64,000 bases of DNA, from contig NZ_JBELOI010000011.1 of assembly GCF_040276065.1 (NCBI RefSeq), positions 62,001 through 126,000 of the forward strand, in the 5' to 3' direction. A program made the position numbers and the translations under genes. Each line of letters begins with the position of its first letter. The stretch's first letter is position 1. Positions 45,460 to 54,315 of the stretch are shown piece after piece. Below the pieces are notes generated by a model. That model was not told where the DNA came from. It saw only the letters and a list, made by a program, of their open reading frames with translations, and made no database searches. Origin of the DNA: Castellaniella sp040276065. Its GTDB lineage: Bacteria > Pseudomonadota > Gammaproteobacteria > Burkholderiales > Burkholderiaceae_B.

Positions 45460-46278
45460 ATGCTGATCGATACGCATTGTCATCTGGATGCCCGGGAGTT
45501 CGACGCCGACCGCGAACGGGTGATCGCCCGTGCGCAGGCGGCGGGTGTGGGCGGGATCGTCATTCCGGCGGTTGCGCGCGGGAATTTCCAGGCGGTGCGC
45601 GAGTTGGCCCATCGCGTGCCGGGCGGGGCCTATGCCCTGGGCATACACCCGATGGCGGTGCCGCGAGCACAGGACGAGGACCTCGAGGCCCTGGCGCTCG
45701 AGGTCGAGCGGGCGCTGGACGATCCACGTTTTGTGGCGATCGGCGAGATCGGCCTGGATTTTTTCGTGCCCGCGCTGTGCGAGCCCGCCGCGCGCGCCCG
45801 CCAGGCGCATTTCTATCAGGCGCAACTGGATCTCGCGCAGCGCCATGGCCTGCCCGTGCTGCTGCATGTGCGCCGCTCGCAGGATGAGGTGCTCAAGCAC
45901 GTGCGCCGCCGCCCACCGATCGGCGGCATCGCGCATGCCTTCAACGGCAGTTTCCAGCAGGCCGGTCAATTCACCGATCTCGGGTTCGTGCTGGGGTTCG
46001 GCGGGGCCATGACCTTTGCCCGCGCCTTGCAGATTCGCCGCCTGGCCGCGCAGTTGCCGGCCGAGGCGCTGGTCCTGGAGACCGATGCGCCCGACATCCC
46101 ACCCGCATGGCTGGGGCGCGCGCCCGACGATCCGCCATCGGCGCGGCGCAACGAGCCGGCCGAGGTCGCCGGTATTGCCCGCGTCCTGGCCGGGCTGCGG
46201 GGCGAGGCGGTCGAAGACACGGTGGCCGCCTGCCACCGGAACGCCTGTCGGGTGCTGCCGCGGTTGACGGCCGTCTGA
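45460..46278 (+). CDS. TatD-family metal-dependent hydrolase
   Basis: This 272-residue TIM-barrel phosphoesterase/deoxyribonuclease has MLIDTHCHLDAREFD (metal-binding HxH), the Glu in IGEIGLDFF, LLHVRRSQDE and the Asp in LETDAPDIPP, all in family order. The ATG at 45460 starts exactly at the conserved N-terminus, with GGGG upstream. It lies 76 bp after lolD. The stop is immediately followed by a fragment of an ABC ATPase gene. Confidence 0.92.
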   Translation: MLIDTHCHLDAREFDADRERVIARAQAAGVGGIVIPAVARGNFQAVRELAHRVPGGAYALGIHPMAVPRAQDEDLEALALEVERALDDPRFVAIGEIGLDFFVPALCEPAARARQAHFYQAQLDLAQRHGLPVLLHVRRSQDEVLKHVRRRPPIGGIAHAFNGSFQQAGQFTDLGFVLGFGGAMTFARALQIRRLAAQLPAEALVLETDAPDIPPAWLGRAPDDPPSARRNEPAEVAGIARVLAGLRGEAVEDTVAACHRNACRVLPRLTAV

Positions 46279-46280
46279 TC

Positions 46281-46403
46281 CAGCGCTATGCCTTGTTCCC
46301 GCATCTGAACGTCTTCGAGAACGTGGCCTACCCCTTGCGCATGCGCCGGGTGCCGGGCCGTGAGATCGAGCAGCGCGTCGGCGAGGTGCTTGCCATGGTG
46401 CAG
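46281..46403 (+). pseudogene. Remnant of a PotA/UgpC-type ABC transporter ATPase gene
   Basis: Forty-one codons read QRYALFPHLNVFENVAYPLR followed by MRRVPGREIEQRVGEVLAMVQ. This is the Q-loop and following helix region of spermidine/iron/sugar-type importer ATPases. The Walker A, signature and Walker B regions are missing on both sides. The fragment begins 2 bp after the tatD stop, and downstream the similarity ends abruptly. It has no start codon of its own. It is best read as the scar of a deletion that removed an ABC operon between tatD and comEC. Confidence 0.8.
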
Positions 46404-46485
46404 AGGGGGGAGCTCGGGTTCCCGAAGTGTTCGGAGCGTCCCAACCAGCAGCCGGGCGCGCGCCTGGGACGCTACGCTGAGTCTC

Positions 46486-46513
46486 TTTGCGTTCCCGCGT
46501 TTGCGTTCCCGCG
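46486..46513 (+). repeat. Tandem 14-bp duplication upstream of comEC
   Basis: TTTGCGTTCCCGCG occurs twice head to tail (46486-46499, 46500-46513) in the non-coding gap between the ATPase remnant and comEC. It is consistent with slippage or a deletion-repair junction. Confidence 0.7.
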
Positions 46514-46548
46514 GGGCGCCGGGGCGCACGGGCGCGCGGGGAGGGCAC

Positions 46549-49113
46549 ATGATTGGCCGGTTGACCGCGCTCGGTTTCGTTGCGGGGGTAGCGGCTGTGC
46601 ACGGACTGGACGAGCTGCCCAGCGCAGGCTGGACGGCGCTTGCGGCTTTGTCGGGGGCCGCCGCGTGGCTGGCTGCAAGTGGGGTGCGTGGACGTCTGGG
46701 CGGCGCGGCGGGCGGGCTTGCGCGGTACGCAGCGGGTGGCGCCCTGATCTGGTTGGCGGCTTGTGGCGGTTTCGCCTGGACGGTCGCGCAGGCGCAAGCC
46801 CGCTTGGGCGATGTGCTGGTCGACGGGAACGTCAATCGGGTGACCCGGGTCGACCTGCGCGTCGTCGGACTGCCACGCCTGGACCCGGACCGGCGACAGT
46901 TCGAGGCCGAGGTCCTGGCGGCGCGCCCCGAGGGGGTCCCGAGGCGCATCCTCGTCACCTGGGGGGCTCCGGGATGGCGCGGGCCGTACGCGTCGCCCGC
47001 CGAGCCGGTGCAGCCTTTTCCGCTGGTGGCGCCAGGGCAGATCTGGCGCATGGCGCTCGTGACGCGCCCGGTGCGTGCCGCTGTCAATCCGCACGCCTTC
47101 GATTACGAGCGCCACACCTTTGCGCAGGGAATCCGCGCCACCGGCACCGTGCGCGGCACCCCCCGGCTGTTGGGCGATGATCCCTGGGCGAGCCTCGAGG
47201 TCCTTGCCCAGCGCGCGCGGCATGCGGTGCGTGAGGCACTGCGTCCGCGCCTGGCGGGCATGCGCTACGGGCCGGTGCTGCTCGCCCTGGCGATCGGGGA
47301 CCAGGACGGCGTGGCCGACGAGGACTGGCGCGTCTTCAATCGCAGCGGCATCACGCATCTCGTTTCCATCAGCGGTTCGCATATTACGATGATCGCGGCC
47401 TTCGGGGGCCTGGCGGCGTACGCCGCGTGGCGGCGCATCCGGTGGCGCGGCAAGGCGTTGGCCGAGTATGTGCCGGCGCAGATCGCAGCGGCCTGGGCGG
47501 CGCTGGCGGTGGCGTGGCTGTATTGCCTGCTGGCCGGTTGGGGGGTGCCGGCCCGGCGCACGTTCATGATGCTGGCGGTGGCCGCCGCCAGTCGTGTCCT
47601 GCGCATCCGCCTGGGCGGATCCCGCATTCTGGCATTGGCGGCGGTGGCGGTGCTGGTCCTCGATCCCTGGGCGGTGCTCGCGAGCGGGTTTTGGCTGTCC
47701 TTCGGCGCAGTCGCCGTACTGCTCGCGGTGGGCGCCCGCGTCGATGCCGACGCGCCGCGCCCGCGCGGCCTCGATCCGCGCCCCGGCACCGCCGCGCCGC
47801 GGGGAGCCGTCGGTGAATCAAGGCCCGGCCCGGCCGCTCGCGCCGGCCGGATGCTGTCCCTGGCGGTGCGCGCCCAGATGGCGGTGACCCTGGCCCTGAT
47901 GCCACCGCTGGCCTGGCTGTTTCATGAGGTTTCGGTGGTATCGCCCTTGGCCAATGCCTATGCGATCCCTCTGGTCGGCTGGGTCATCACGCCGCTGTCC
48001 CTGCTGGCGGCGGCCTGCGCCGTGGCGCCGGGCGGGGCCGGACTGTCGCAGGTCTTTGCCAGTCTCGGGCATGGGGTGCTGGAGGCCATGATGCGGCCCA
48101 CCGAGTGGCTGGGATCACTGTCCGCGGCGCATTGGCCGGTGGCGGCCGCACCCGTGTTCCCGAGCCTGGTGGCATGCGCCGGTGCGGCTTTGGCCTTGTG
48201 GCCGCGAGGCGGCCGTCATCGCCGGCTGGGATGGCTGGCGCTGCTGCCCTTGCTGTTCTGGGTGCCGTCGCGGCCCGCGGAGGGCGAATGGGAACTGTAT
48301 GCCCTGGATGTCGGGCAGGGCAGCGCGCTGGTGCTGCATACGGCGCGTCGCACGCTGGTGTTCGATGCGGGGCCGCGGCGCAGCGCCCGCGCGGACGAGG
48401 GCGCGCGCACGCTGCTGCCTTTTCTGCGGGCCCAGGGGGTGCGCAGGCTCGACGTGCTGGTCGTCTCGCACGGCGACGTGGACCATGCGGGCGGGGTGCG
48501 CAGCCTGCTGGAGGGGCTGCCGGTGGCGCAGTCCTACAGCTCGTTTCCCCTCGAGCCGTGGCTGGCGCGCGAGGCGCGCAAGCTCGGCGCGCAGCGGCCG
48601 CCCATGCCCCTGGCCAGCGTGCCCTGCCGGTACGGCGCGAGTTGGCGGGTGGACGGGGTGTCCTTCGAGTTTCTCTGGCCCTTGGACCAGGCGCGGCGCG
48701 GGCGGCGCGACCCTGGCGCCAATGCATCCAGTTGCGTGCTGCGGGTGCGCGGCGCCCATCACACGCTGCTGCTGACGGGGGATGTCGAGGCCCGTTCCGA
48801 GGCGGCCATGCTGGCGCGCGGCCTGGGGCCGGCGGACGTGGTGGTGGCCGCGCACCACGGCTCGGCCACCTCGTCCTCGCAGGCCTGGGTCGATCGTCTG
48901 GGCGCCGCCCACGTCATCGTGCAGGCTGGCGCCTGGAATCGCCACGGCCATCCTGCGCCTCCGGTGGTGGCGCGCTGGATGCGGGCGGGCGCGCGCCTCT
49001 GGCGCACCGACCGCGATGGCGCGGTCCTTGCCCGATCGCGTGCCGGGGGACTATCGTTGTATAGCGTATTGGAGTCGTCGCGGCGGTACTGGCACGGAGG
49101 GCGGCTGCAATAG
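46549..49113 (+). CDS. comEC: DNA internalization protein ComEC/Rec2
   Basis: ComEC (854 residues) forms the inner-membrane channel for single-stranded DNA uptake in natural transformation. The N-terminal part (DUF4131/OB-like, ~60-200) is followed by the Competence domain with many membrane segments (GITHLVSISGSHITMIAAFGGLAAY... to ~560). The C-terminal metallo-beta-lactamase-like domain has VVSHGDVDHAGGVRSLLEGL (HxDxDH-type site) and VVAAHHGSATSSS. The start at 46549 has GGGGAGGG upstream. Presence of comEC alone does not prove competence; other com genes are outside the window. Confidence 0.92.
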   Translation: MIGRLTALGFVAGVAAVHGLDELPSAGWTALAALSGAAAWLAASGVRGRLGGAAGGLARYAAGGALIWLAACGGFAWTVAQAQARLGDVLVDGNVNRVTRVDLRVVGLPRLDPDRRQFEAEVLAARPEGVPRRILVTWGAPGWRGPYASPAEPVQPFPLVAPGQIWRMALVTRPVRAAVNPHAFDYERHTFAQGIRATGTVRGTPRLLGDDPWASLEVLAQRARHAVREALRPRLAGMRYGPVLLALAIGDQDGVADEDWRVFNRSGITHLVSISGSHITMIAAFGGLAAYAAWRRIRWRGKALAEYVPAQIAAAWAALAVAWLYCLLAGWGVPARRTFMMLAVAAASRVLRIRLGGSRILALAAVAVLVLDPWAVLASGFWLSFGAVAVLLAVGARVDADAPRPRGLDPRPGTAAPRGAVGESRPGPAARAGRMLSLAVRAQMAVTLALMPPLAWLFHEVSVVSPLANAYAIPLVGWVITPLSLLAAACAVAPGGAGLSQVFASLGHGVLEAMMRPTEWLGSLSAAHWPVAAAPVFPSLVACAGAALALWPRGGRHRRLGWLALLPLLFWVPSRPAEGEWELYALDVGQGSALVLHTARRTLVFDAGPRRSARADEGARTLLPFLRAQGVRRLDVLVVSHGDVDHAGGVRSLLEGLPVAQSYSSFPLEPWLAREARKLGAQRPPMPLASVPCRYGASWRVDGVSFEFLWPLDQARRGRRDPGANASSCVLRVRGAHHTLLLTGDVEARSEAAMLARGLGPADVVVAAHHGSATSSSQAWVDRLGAAHVIVQAGAWNRHGHPAPPVVARWMRAGARLWRTDRDGAVLARSRAGGLSLYSVLESSRRYWHGGRLQ

Positions 49114-49139
49114 TGTGCGGCTTGACGATCCGCACACTA
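49111..49139 (+). terminator. Hairpin spanning the comEC stop codon
   Basis: TAGTGTGCGG (49111-49120, including the TAG stop) and CCGCACACTA (49130-49139) form a perfect 10-bp stem with a 9-nt loop. No T-run follows, so it is a candidate weak terminator separating comEC from the bkd operon. Confidence 0.45.
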
Positions 49140-49229
49140 GTGATTTCGCCATCTTGCGCGTCGACGCGAGATCGGCGATGATGCGGCTGCCGTCCACAAG
49201 ACGACCCTGGATTCCCGTTGGGAACTGTG

Positions 49230-49248
49230 AAAAATCCAAAAGATTTTT
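49230..49248 (+). promoter_or_regulatory. AT-rich inverted repeat at the start of the bkd operon
   Basis: AAAAATC (49230-49236) and GATTTTT (49242-49248) form a perfect inverted repeat ending 6 bp before the E1 alpha start codon, where a Shine-Dalgarno would be expected but is absent. It may be an operator for an Lrp/BkdR-type regulator or a translational control element; neither regulator is encoded nearby. Confidence 0.45.
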
Positions 49249-49254
49249 ACGACC

Positions 49255-50484
49255 ATGAAACAGAAACCGCTAGCATTCCATGTGCCCGAGCCCTCGGGCC
49301 GTCCCGGTCACGCGACCGACTTCTCGTACCTGCGCCTGCAGCCGGCCGGCACCGCGCACAAGCCCCCCATCGACGTTTCCCCCTACGACACCCGTGATCT
49401 GGCGGTCGGTCTGATCCGCGTGCTTGACGAGCACGACGAGGCTGTCGGGCCCTGGGCCGCCGACATTCCAGACGATGTCTTGCGCAAGGGCCTGCTGTCC
49501 ATGATCAAGACGCGCATCTTCGATGCCCGCATGCTGATCGCCCAGCGCCAGAAAAAGACGTCCTTCTATATGCAAAGCCTGGGCGAGGAGGCCATCTGCA
49601 TCGGCCAAGTGTTGGCCATGCGCGACGGCGACATGCATTTCCCGTCCTATCGCCAGCAGGGTCTGCTGATCGCGCGCGATTATTCGCTCGTCGAGATGAT
49701 GTGCCAGATCTTCTCCAACGACAAAGACCCCCTCAAGGGGCGCCAGTTGCCGGTGCTGTATTCCGTGCCGGACATGGGGTTCTTCACCTTGTCGGGCAAC
49801 CTGGGCACGCAGTTCCCTCAGGCGGTGGGCTGGGCCATGGCCTCGGCCATCAAGGGCGATACCCGGATCTCGTCGGCCTGGATCGGCGACGGCGCCACGG
49901 CCGAATCCGACTACCAGACCGCGCTGACCTTCGCGCACGTGTACCGGGCTCCGGTGATCTTGAACGTCATCAACAACCAGTGGGCGATCTCGACCTTCCA
50001 GGGCGTCGCTGGCGGCGAGGGCATCACCCTGGCGGCCCGCGGGATCGGCACGGGCCTGGCGTCGCTGCGGGTGGACGGCAACGACTTTCTGGCCGTGTAC
50101 GCGGTCTCGAAGTGGGCGGCCGACCGCGCGCGCAACAACCACGGCGCCACGCTGATCGAGTGGGTCAGCTACCGCGCCGGCCCGCACTCGACCTCGGACG
50201 ATCCTTCGAAATACCGGCCCGCCGACGATTGGGCGCGTTTTCCCCTGGGGGATCCCATCATCCGCCTCAAGCAGCATCTGATCCGGCGCGGCCTCTGGTC
50301 GGAACAAGAACACCAGGCCGCCCAGAAGGCCTTCGAGGCCGAGGTGATCGCCGCCCAGAAGGAGGCCGAATCCCACGGAACGCTCGCCAGCGGCCGGACG
50401 TCCAGTGTGGCGACCATGTTCGAGGAGGTCTACAAGGACATGCCGGCGCACCTGCGCCGCCAGCGCCAGGAACTGGGGGTCTGA
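49255..50484 (+). CDS. bkdA1: Branched-chain 2-oxoacid dehydrogenase E1 component, alpha subunit
   Basis: This 409-residue thiamine-diphosphate enzyme subunit decarboxylates 2-oxoisovalerate and related acids from valine, leucine and isoleucine. The TPP-binding motif GDG-x-N appears as WIGDGATAESDYQTALTFAHVYRAPVILNVINNQWAIST (~215-250). Phosphorylation-loop-like RAGPHSTSDDPSKYRP and the N-terminal ~70-residue extension fit BkdA1 rather than PdhA. It is the first gene of a four-gene complex operon. Confidence 0.93.
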   Translation: MKQKPLAFHVPEPSGRPGHATDFSYLRLQPAGTAHKPPIDVSPYDTRDLAVGLIRVLDEHDEAVGPWAADIPDDVLRKGLLSMIKTRIFDARMLIAQRQKKTSFYMQSLGEEAICIGQVLAMRDGDMHFPSYRQQGLLIARDYSLVEMMCQIFSNDKDPLKGRQLPVLYSVPDMGFFTLSGNLGTQFPQAVGWAMASAIKGDTRISSAWIGDGATAESDYQTALTFAHVYRAPVILNVINNQWAISTFQGVAGGEGITLAARGIGTGLASLRVDGNDFLAVYAVSKWAADRARNNHGATLIEWVSYRAGPHSTSDDPSKYRPADDWARFPLGDPIIRLKQHLIRRGLWSEQEHQAAQKAFEAEVIAAQKEAESHGTLASGRTSSVATMFEEVYKDMPAHLRRQRQELGV

Positions 50485-50485
50485 C

Positions 50486-51526
50486 ATGGTGGAAAAGACC
50501 AAACTCAAGACACGGCCGATGACGATGATTCAGGCTCTGCGCTCGGCCATGGACATCATGCTCGAGCGCGACGAGAATATCGTGATTTTTGGCCAGGACG
50601 TCGGATACTTCGGCGGCGTGTTTCGCTGCACCGAGGGCTTGCAGGCCAAGTACGGCACCTCGCGCGTGTTCGATGCGCCGATTTCCGAAAGCGGGATCGT
50701 CGGCGCGGCCATTGGCATGGGCGCCTATGGCCTGCGCCCGGTGGTCGAAATCCAGTTCGCCGACTATTTCTATCCCGCCACCGATCAGATTTTTTCCGAA
50801 GCGGCGCGACTGCGCTACCGCTCGGCCGGCGGCTATACGGCGCCCCTGACCATCCGCATGCCTTGCGGGGGCGGAATCTTCGGCGGGCAGACACACAGCC
50901 AGAGTCCGGAAGCCCTATTCACCCACGTTGCCGGATTGCGCACGGTCATGCCGTCCAATCCCTACGATGCCAAGGGACTGCTGATCAGCTCGATCGAAAA
51001 CGACGATCCGGTCATCTTTCTCGAACCCAAGCGCCTGTACAACGGCCCCTTTGACGGCCACCACGACCAACCCGTCGTGCCCTGGTCCAAGCATCCCCTG
51101 GGCGAGGTGCCCGAGGGCTATTACACGGTGCCGCTGGACAGCGCCTCGCTCTACCGCGAGGGCAAGGAGCTCACCGTCATCACCTACGGCACCATGGTCT
51201 ACGTCGCCGAGGTGGCGGCCCGCGAGGCTGGCATCGACGCCGAGATCATCGACCTGCGCAGCATCTGGCCCTTGGATTTGGAGGCCATTCTGGCGTCGGT
51301 GCGCAAGACCGGGCGCTGTGTCGTGTTGCACGAGGCCACGCGCACCAGCGGTTTTGGCGCCGAGTTGGTCGCCCTGGTGCAGGAACACTGCTTCTACCAC
51401 CTCGAGGCGCCGATCGAGCGCATCACGGGTTGGGACACGCCGTATCCGCATTCGCATGAATGGGCTTATTTTCCGGGGCCCAAGCGGGTGGCCGAGGCGT
51501 TCAAGCGCGCCGTGCGGGAGGCATGA
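50486..51526 (+). CDS. bkdA2: Branched-chain 2-oxoacid dehydrogenase E1 component, beta subunit
   Basis: This 346-residue transketolase-like subunit pairs with BkdA1. It has a pyrimidine-binding domain (TMIQALRSAMDIMLERDENIVIFGQDVGYFGGVFRCTEGLQAKYG...FDAPISESGIVGAAIGMGAYGLRPVVEIQFADY) and the C-terminal transketolase domain (LREG...). The ATG at 50486 is 1 bp after the alpha-subunit stop. Its own stop overlaps the E2 start. Confidence 0.94.
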   Translation: MVEKTKLKTRPMTMIQALRSAMDIMLERDENIVIFGQDVGYFGGVFRCTEGLQAKYGTSRVFDAPISESGIVGAAIGMGAYGLRPVVEIQFADYFYPATDQIFSEAARLRYRSAGGYTAPLTIRMPCGGGIFGGQTHSQSPEALFTHVAGLRTVMPSNPYDAKGLLISSIENDDPVIFLEPKRLYNGPFDGHHDQPVVPWSKHPLGEVPEGYYTVPLDSASLYREGKELTVITYGTMVYVAEVAAREAGIDAEIIDLRSIWPLDLEAILASVRKTGRCVVLHEATRTSGFGAELVALVQEHCFYHLEAPIERITGWDTPYPHSHEWAYFPGPKRVAEAFKRAVREA

Positions 51527-52785
51527 TGGGTATTTTCGTGATCAAGATGCCGGACATCGGTGAGGGGATCGCCGAAGTCGAGTTGGTCGAATGGCACGTC
51601 AAGGTTGGCGATCCGGTGGTCGAGGACCAGGTGCTGGCCGACGTCATGACCGACAAGGCCACCGTCGAGGTGCCGTCCTCGGTGCATGGCACCGTGGTCG
51701 CCCTTGGCGGCCGGGTCGGCGACGTCATGGCGGTGGGCGCCGAACTCATCCGCCTCGAGGTCGAGGGCGAGGGCAATGCGCGCGCGGCGCCCAAGGCAGG
51801 CGTGCGGGCGGGTGCCTCCGTGTCGGATACCGCCCCTGTGGTTGCCGTGGCGCCGGCAGTGCGCGGGGCGAGCCCCGCCCTGCGGGCGCCCGCGCGCCCC
51901 GCGGGGCAAAAACCCCTGGCCTCGCCGGCGGTGCGCCGGCGCGCCTGGGACCTGGGCGTCACCCTGCAATATGTCCCCGGCAGCGGCCCGGCGGGCCGCA
52001 TCACGCATGGCGACTTGGACGCATGGCTGGCGCGCGACCGCAACGACACTTCGAGCCGCACGACCGCGATGCTCTACGAGTCGCACAACGAAGAGACCCG
52101 GGTCCCGGTGATCGGCCTGCGGCGCAAGATCGCGCAAAAGATGCAGGAATCCAAGCGCCGCATCCCGCATTTCACGTATGTCGAGGAAATCGACGTGACC
52201 GAGCTCGAGGCGTTGCGCCAGACGCTCAACCAACAGCGCGCCGCCGAGCGCGGCAAGCTCACCCTGTTGCCATTTCTCGCGCGGGCCATGGTCCTGGCCC
52301 TGCGCGAGTATCCACAGATCAACGCGCGCTATGACGATGAGGCGGGGATGGTCACACAGTATGGCGCCGTGCACCTGGGCGTGGCGGCACAAACACCCTC
52401 GGGCCTGATGGTCCCGGTCCTGCGCCATGCCGAGACCCTGGATCTATGGTCCTTTGCGGCCGAGGTGGCGCGCCTGGCCGAGGCCGCGCGCAGCGGCAAG
52501 GCCGCACGCGACGAGCTCACGGGCTCGACCATCACGCTGACCAGCCTGGGGGCCCTGGGCGGGATCGTCTCCACACCGGTGATCAATTATCCCGAGGTCG
52601 CCATTGTGGGCGTCAACCGCGTGGTCGAGCGGCCGGTGTTCGTCGAGGGGCGCGTGACGGCGCGCAAGCTCATGAACCTGTCTTCGTCCTTCGATCACCG
52701 CGTGGTCGACGGCATGCATGCCGCCGAGTTCATCCAGTGCATCCGGCGCTATCTGGAATGCCCGGCCCTGCTGTTCGTGGAGTAA
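51526..52785 (+). CDS. bkdB: Branched-chain 2-oxoacid dehydrogenase E2 component (dihydrolipoyl acyltransferase)
   Basis: This E2 core of 419 residues has an N-terminal lipoyl domain with lipoyl-lysine Lys44 in DVMTDKATVEVPS and an Ala/Pro-rich linker. A peripheral-subunit-binding domain follows (KPLASPAVRRRAWDLGVTLQYVPGSGPAGRITHGDLDAWL). The C-terminal acyltransferase domain has the catalytic His/Asp in SSSFDHRVVDGMHAAEFI. Two adjacent ATGs (51523, 51526) are possible; the second has better Shine-Dalgarno spacing and gives a one-base overlap with bkdA2. Confidence 0.94.
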   Translation: MGIFVIKMPDIGEGIAEVELVEWHVKVGDPVVEDQVLADVMTDKATVEVPSSVHGTVVALGGRVGDVMAVGAELIRLEVEGEGNARAAPKAGVRAGASVSDTAPVVAVAPAVRGASPALRAPARPAGQKPLASPAVRRRAWDLGVTLQYVPGSGPAGRITHGDLDAWLARDRNDTSSRTTAMLYESHNEETRVPVIGLRRKIAQKMQESKRRIPHFTYVEEIDVTELEALRQTLNQQRAAERGKLTLLPFLARAMVLALREYPQINARYDDEAGMVTQYGAVHLGVAAQTPSGLMVPVLRHAETLDLWSFAAEVARLAEAARSGKAARDELTGSTITLTSLGALGGIVSTPVINYPEVAIVGVNRVVERPVFVEGRVTARKLMNLSSSFDHRVVDGMHAAEFIQCIRRYLECPALLFVE

Positions 52786-52787
52786 GC

Positions 52788-54206
52788 ATGCAGACACAAA
52801 CCAACACCACCCTGCTCATCATCGGCGGCGGCCCGGGCGGCTACGTGGCCGCGCTGCGCGCCGGCCAACTCGGCATCCCGACCATCCTGGTCGAGGGCGA
52901 GGCCCTGGGCGGCACCTGCCTGAACATCGGCTGCATCCCCTCCAAGGCCCTGATCCATCTGGCCGAGCGCTTCCATGAGGCGCAGGCGCTGGCGGGTGGC
53001 GATTCGCCCCTGGGCATCCAGACGTCGGCGCCGACGCTCGATCTGGCGCGGGGCATCGCCTGGAAGGACGGCATCGTCAAGCGCTTGACCACGGGGGTCG
53101 GCGCTCTGCTCAAGAAACACAAGGTCATGGTTGTACAGGGCTGGGCGCGCATCGTCGATGGCAAGACCGTCGATGTCGAGATGAGGGCGGCCAAAGGCGC
53201 ACGGGCCGACAGCCAGCGCATCCGCTGCGAGCACTTGCTGCTCGCCACGGGGTCCGAGCCGGTGGCCCTGCCCTTCATGCCGTTCGGCGGCCGCGTGCTG
53301 TCCTCGACCGAGGCCCTGTCCCCGGAGGCCCTGCCCAAACGCCTCGCAGTGGTCGGCGCGGGCTATATCGGCCTGGAATTGGGAACGGTCTATCGCAAGC
53401 TTGGCGTCGAGGTGGATGTCATCGAGGCCCGGGACCGGATTCTCCCGGCCTACGATGCCGAACTTTCCAAGCCGGTGGCCGCCGCGCTCAAGACCTTGGG
53501 CGTGCGGACCCACGTTTCCACGCAGTTGCTCGGCTTGTCCGAGGACGGCGAGGGTGTGCGCGTCCAGGGCCAGGACGGCCAGGAGCGCACCTTGGCCGCC
53601 GACCGTGTGCTGGTGGCGGTGGGGCGCCGTCCGCGCAGCCGGGGCTTTGGGCTCAGCGCCTTGATGCTCGATATGGACGGGGCGGCCGTGCGCGTCGATT
53701 CGCAGTGCCGCAGCTCGATGCGCAATGTCTGGGCCATCGGCGACCTGACCGGCGAGCCCATGCTGGCGCACCGCGCCATGGCGCAAGGCGAAATGGTGGC
53801 CGAACTGGTCGCGGGGCACACGCGGCACTTCGAGCCGGCCGCCATCGCGGCCGTGTGCTTCACGGATCCCGAAATCGTCACCGCCGGCCTGTCGCCGGAG
53901 CAGGCCACCGCAGCCGGCGTGGACGCGATTCAGGCCAGTTTCCCTTTCGCGGCCAATGGGCGGGCGATGACGCTGGAGTCCAGCGATGGGTTCGTGCGAG
54001 TCGTGGCCCGCCGCGACAATCACCTGATCCTCGGTTGGCAGGCAGTCGGGCGGGCGGTGTCCGAGCTGTCGGCGGCGTTTTCGCAGTCCCTTGAAATGGG
54101 CGCGCGCCTCGAGGATGTGGCCGGGACCATCCATGCCCATCCCACCCTGGGCGAGGCGGTTCAGGAGGCAGCGCTGCGGGCGCTGGGGCGCCCCCTGCAC
54201 ATTTAG
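52788..54206 (+). CDS. lpdA: Dihydrolipoyl dehydrogenase (E3 of the branched-chain complex)
   Basis: This 472-residue FAD flavoenzyme reoxidises the E2 lipoyl group with NAD+. It has the FAD-binding GGGPGGYVAALRAGQLG (~13-30), the redox disulfide Cys44/Cys49 in GGTCLNIGCIPSK, the NAD-binding VVGAGYIGLELG and the C-terminal His-Glu motif HAHPTLGEAVQEAAL. It is the last gene of the bkd operon, 2 bp after E2. Confidence 0.96.
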   Translation: MQTQTNTTLLIIGGGPGGYVAALRAGQLGIPTILVEGEALGGTCLNIGCIPSKALIHLAERFHEAQALAGGDSPLGIQTSAPTLDLARGIAWKDGIVKRLTTGVGALLKKHKVMVVQGWARIVDGKTVDVEMRAAKGARADSQRIRCEHLLLATGSEPVALPFMPFGGRVLSSTEALSPEALPKRLAVVGAGYIGLELGTVYRKLGVEVDVIEARDRILPAYDAELSKPVAAALKTLGVRTHVSTQLLGLSEDGEGVRVQGQDGQERTLAADRVLVAVGRRPRSRGFGLSALMLDMDGAAVRVDSQCRSSMRNVWAIGDLTGEPMLAHRAMAQGEMVAELVAGHTRHFEPAAIAAVCFTDPEIVTAGLSPEQATAAGVDAIQASFPFAANGRAMTLESSDGFVRVVARRDNHLILGWQAVGRAVSELSAAFSQSLEMGARLEDVAGTIHAHPTLGEAVQEAALRALGRPLHI

Positions 54207-54315
54207 CGCGCGGCTTGGCCGGCGCGAACCGGGCAAACCGCGCACGAATCGTCCGTCGGCCGCCCCGGCCCCTGGGCCACTACAATCAAGGGGTTGCCAC
54301 ACGATGAGGAATCCC

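Noticed and set aside
46107..47180. Long plus-strand frame running from tatD into comEC
   Set aside because: It is out of frame with both genes. Only the short ATPase-like stretch inside it (46281-46403) has meaning, and that is annotated as a remnant.
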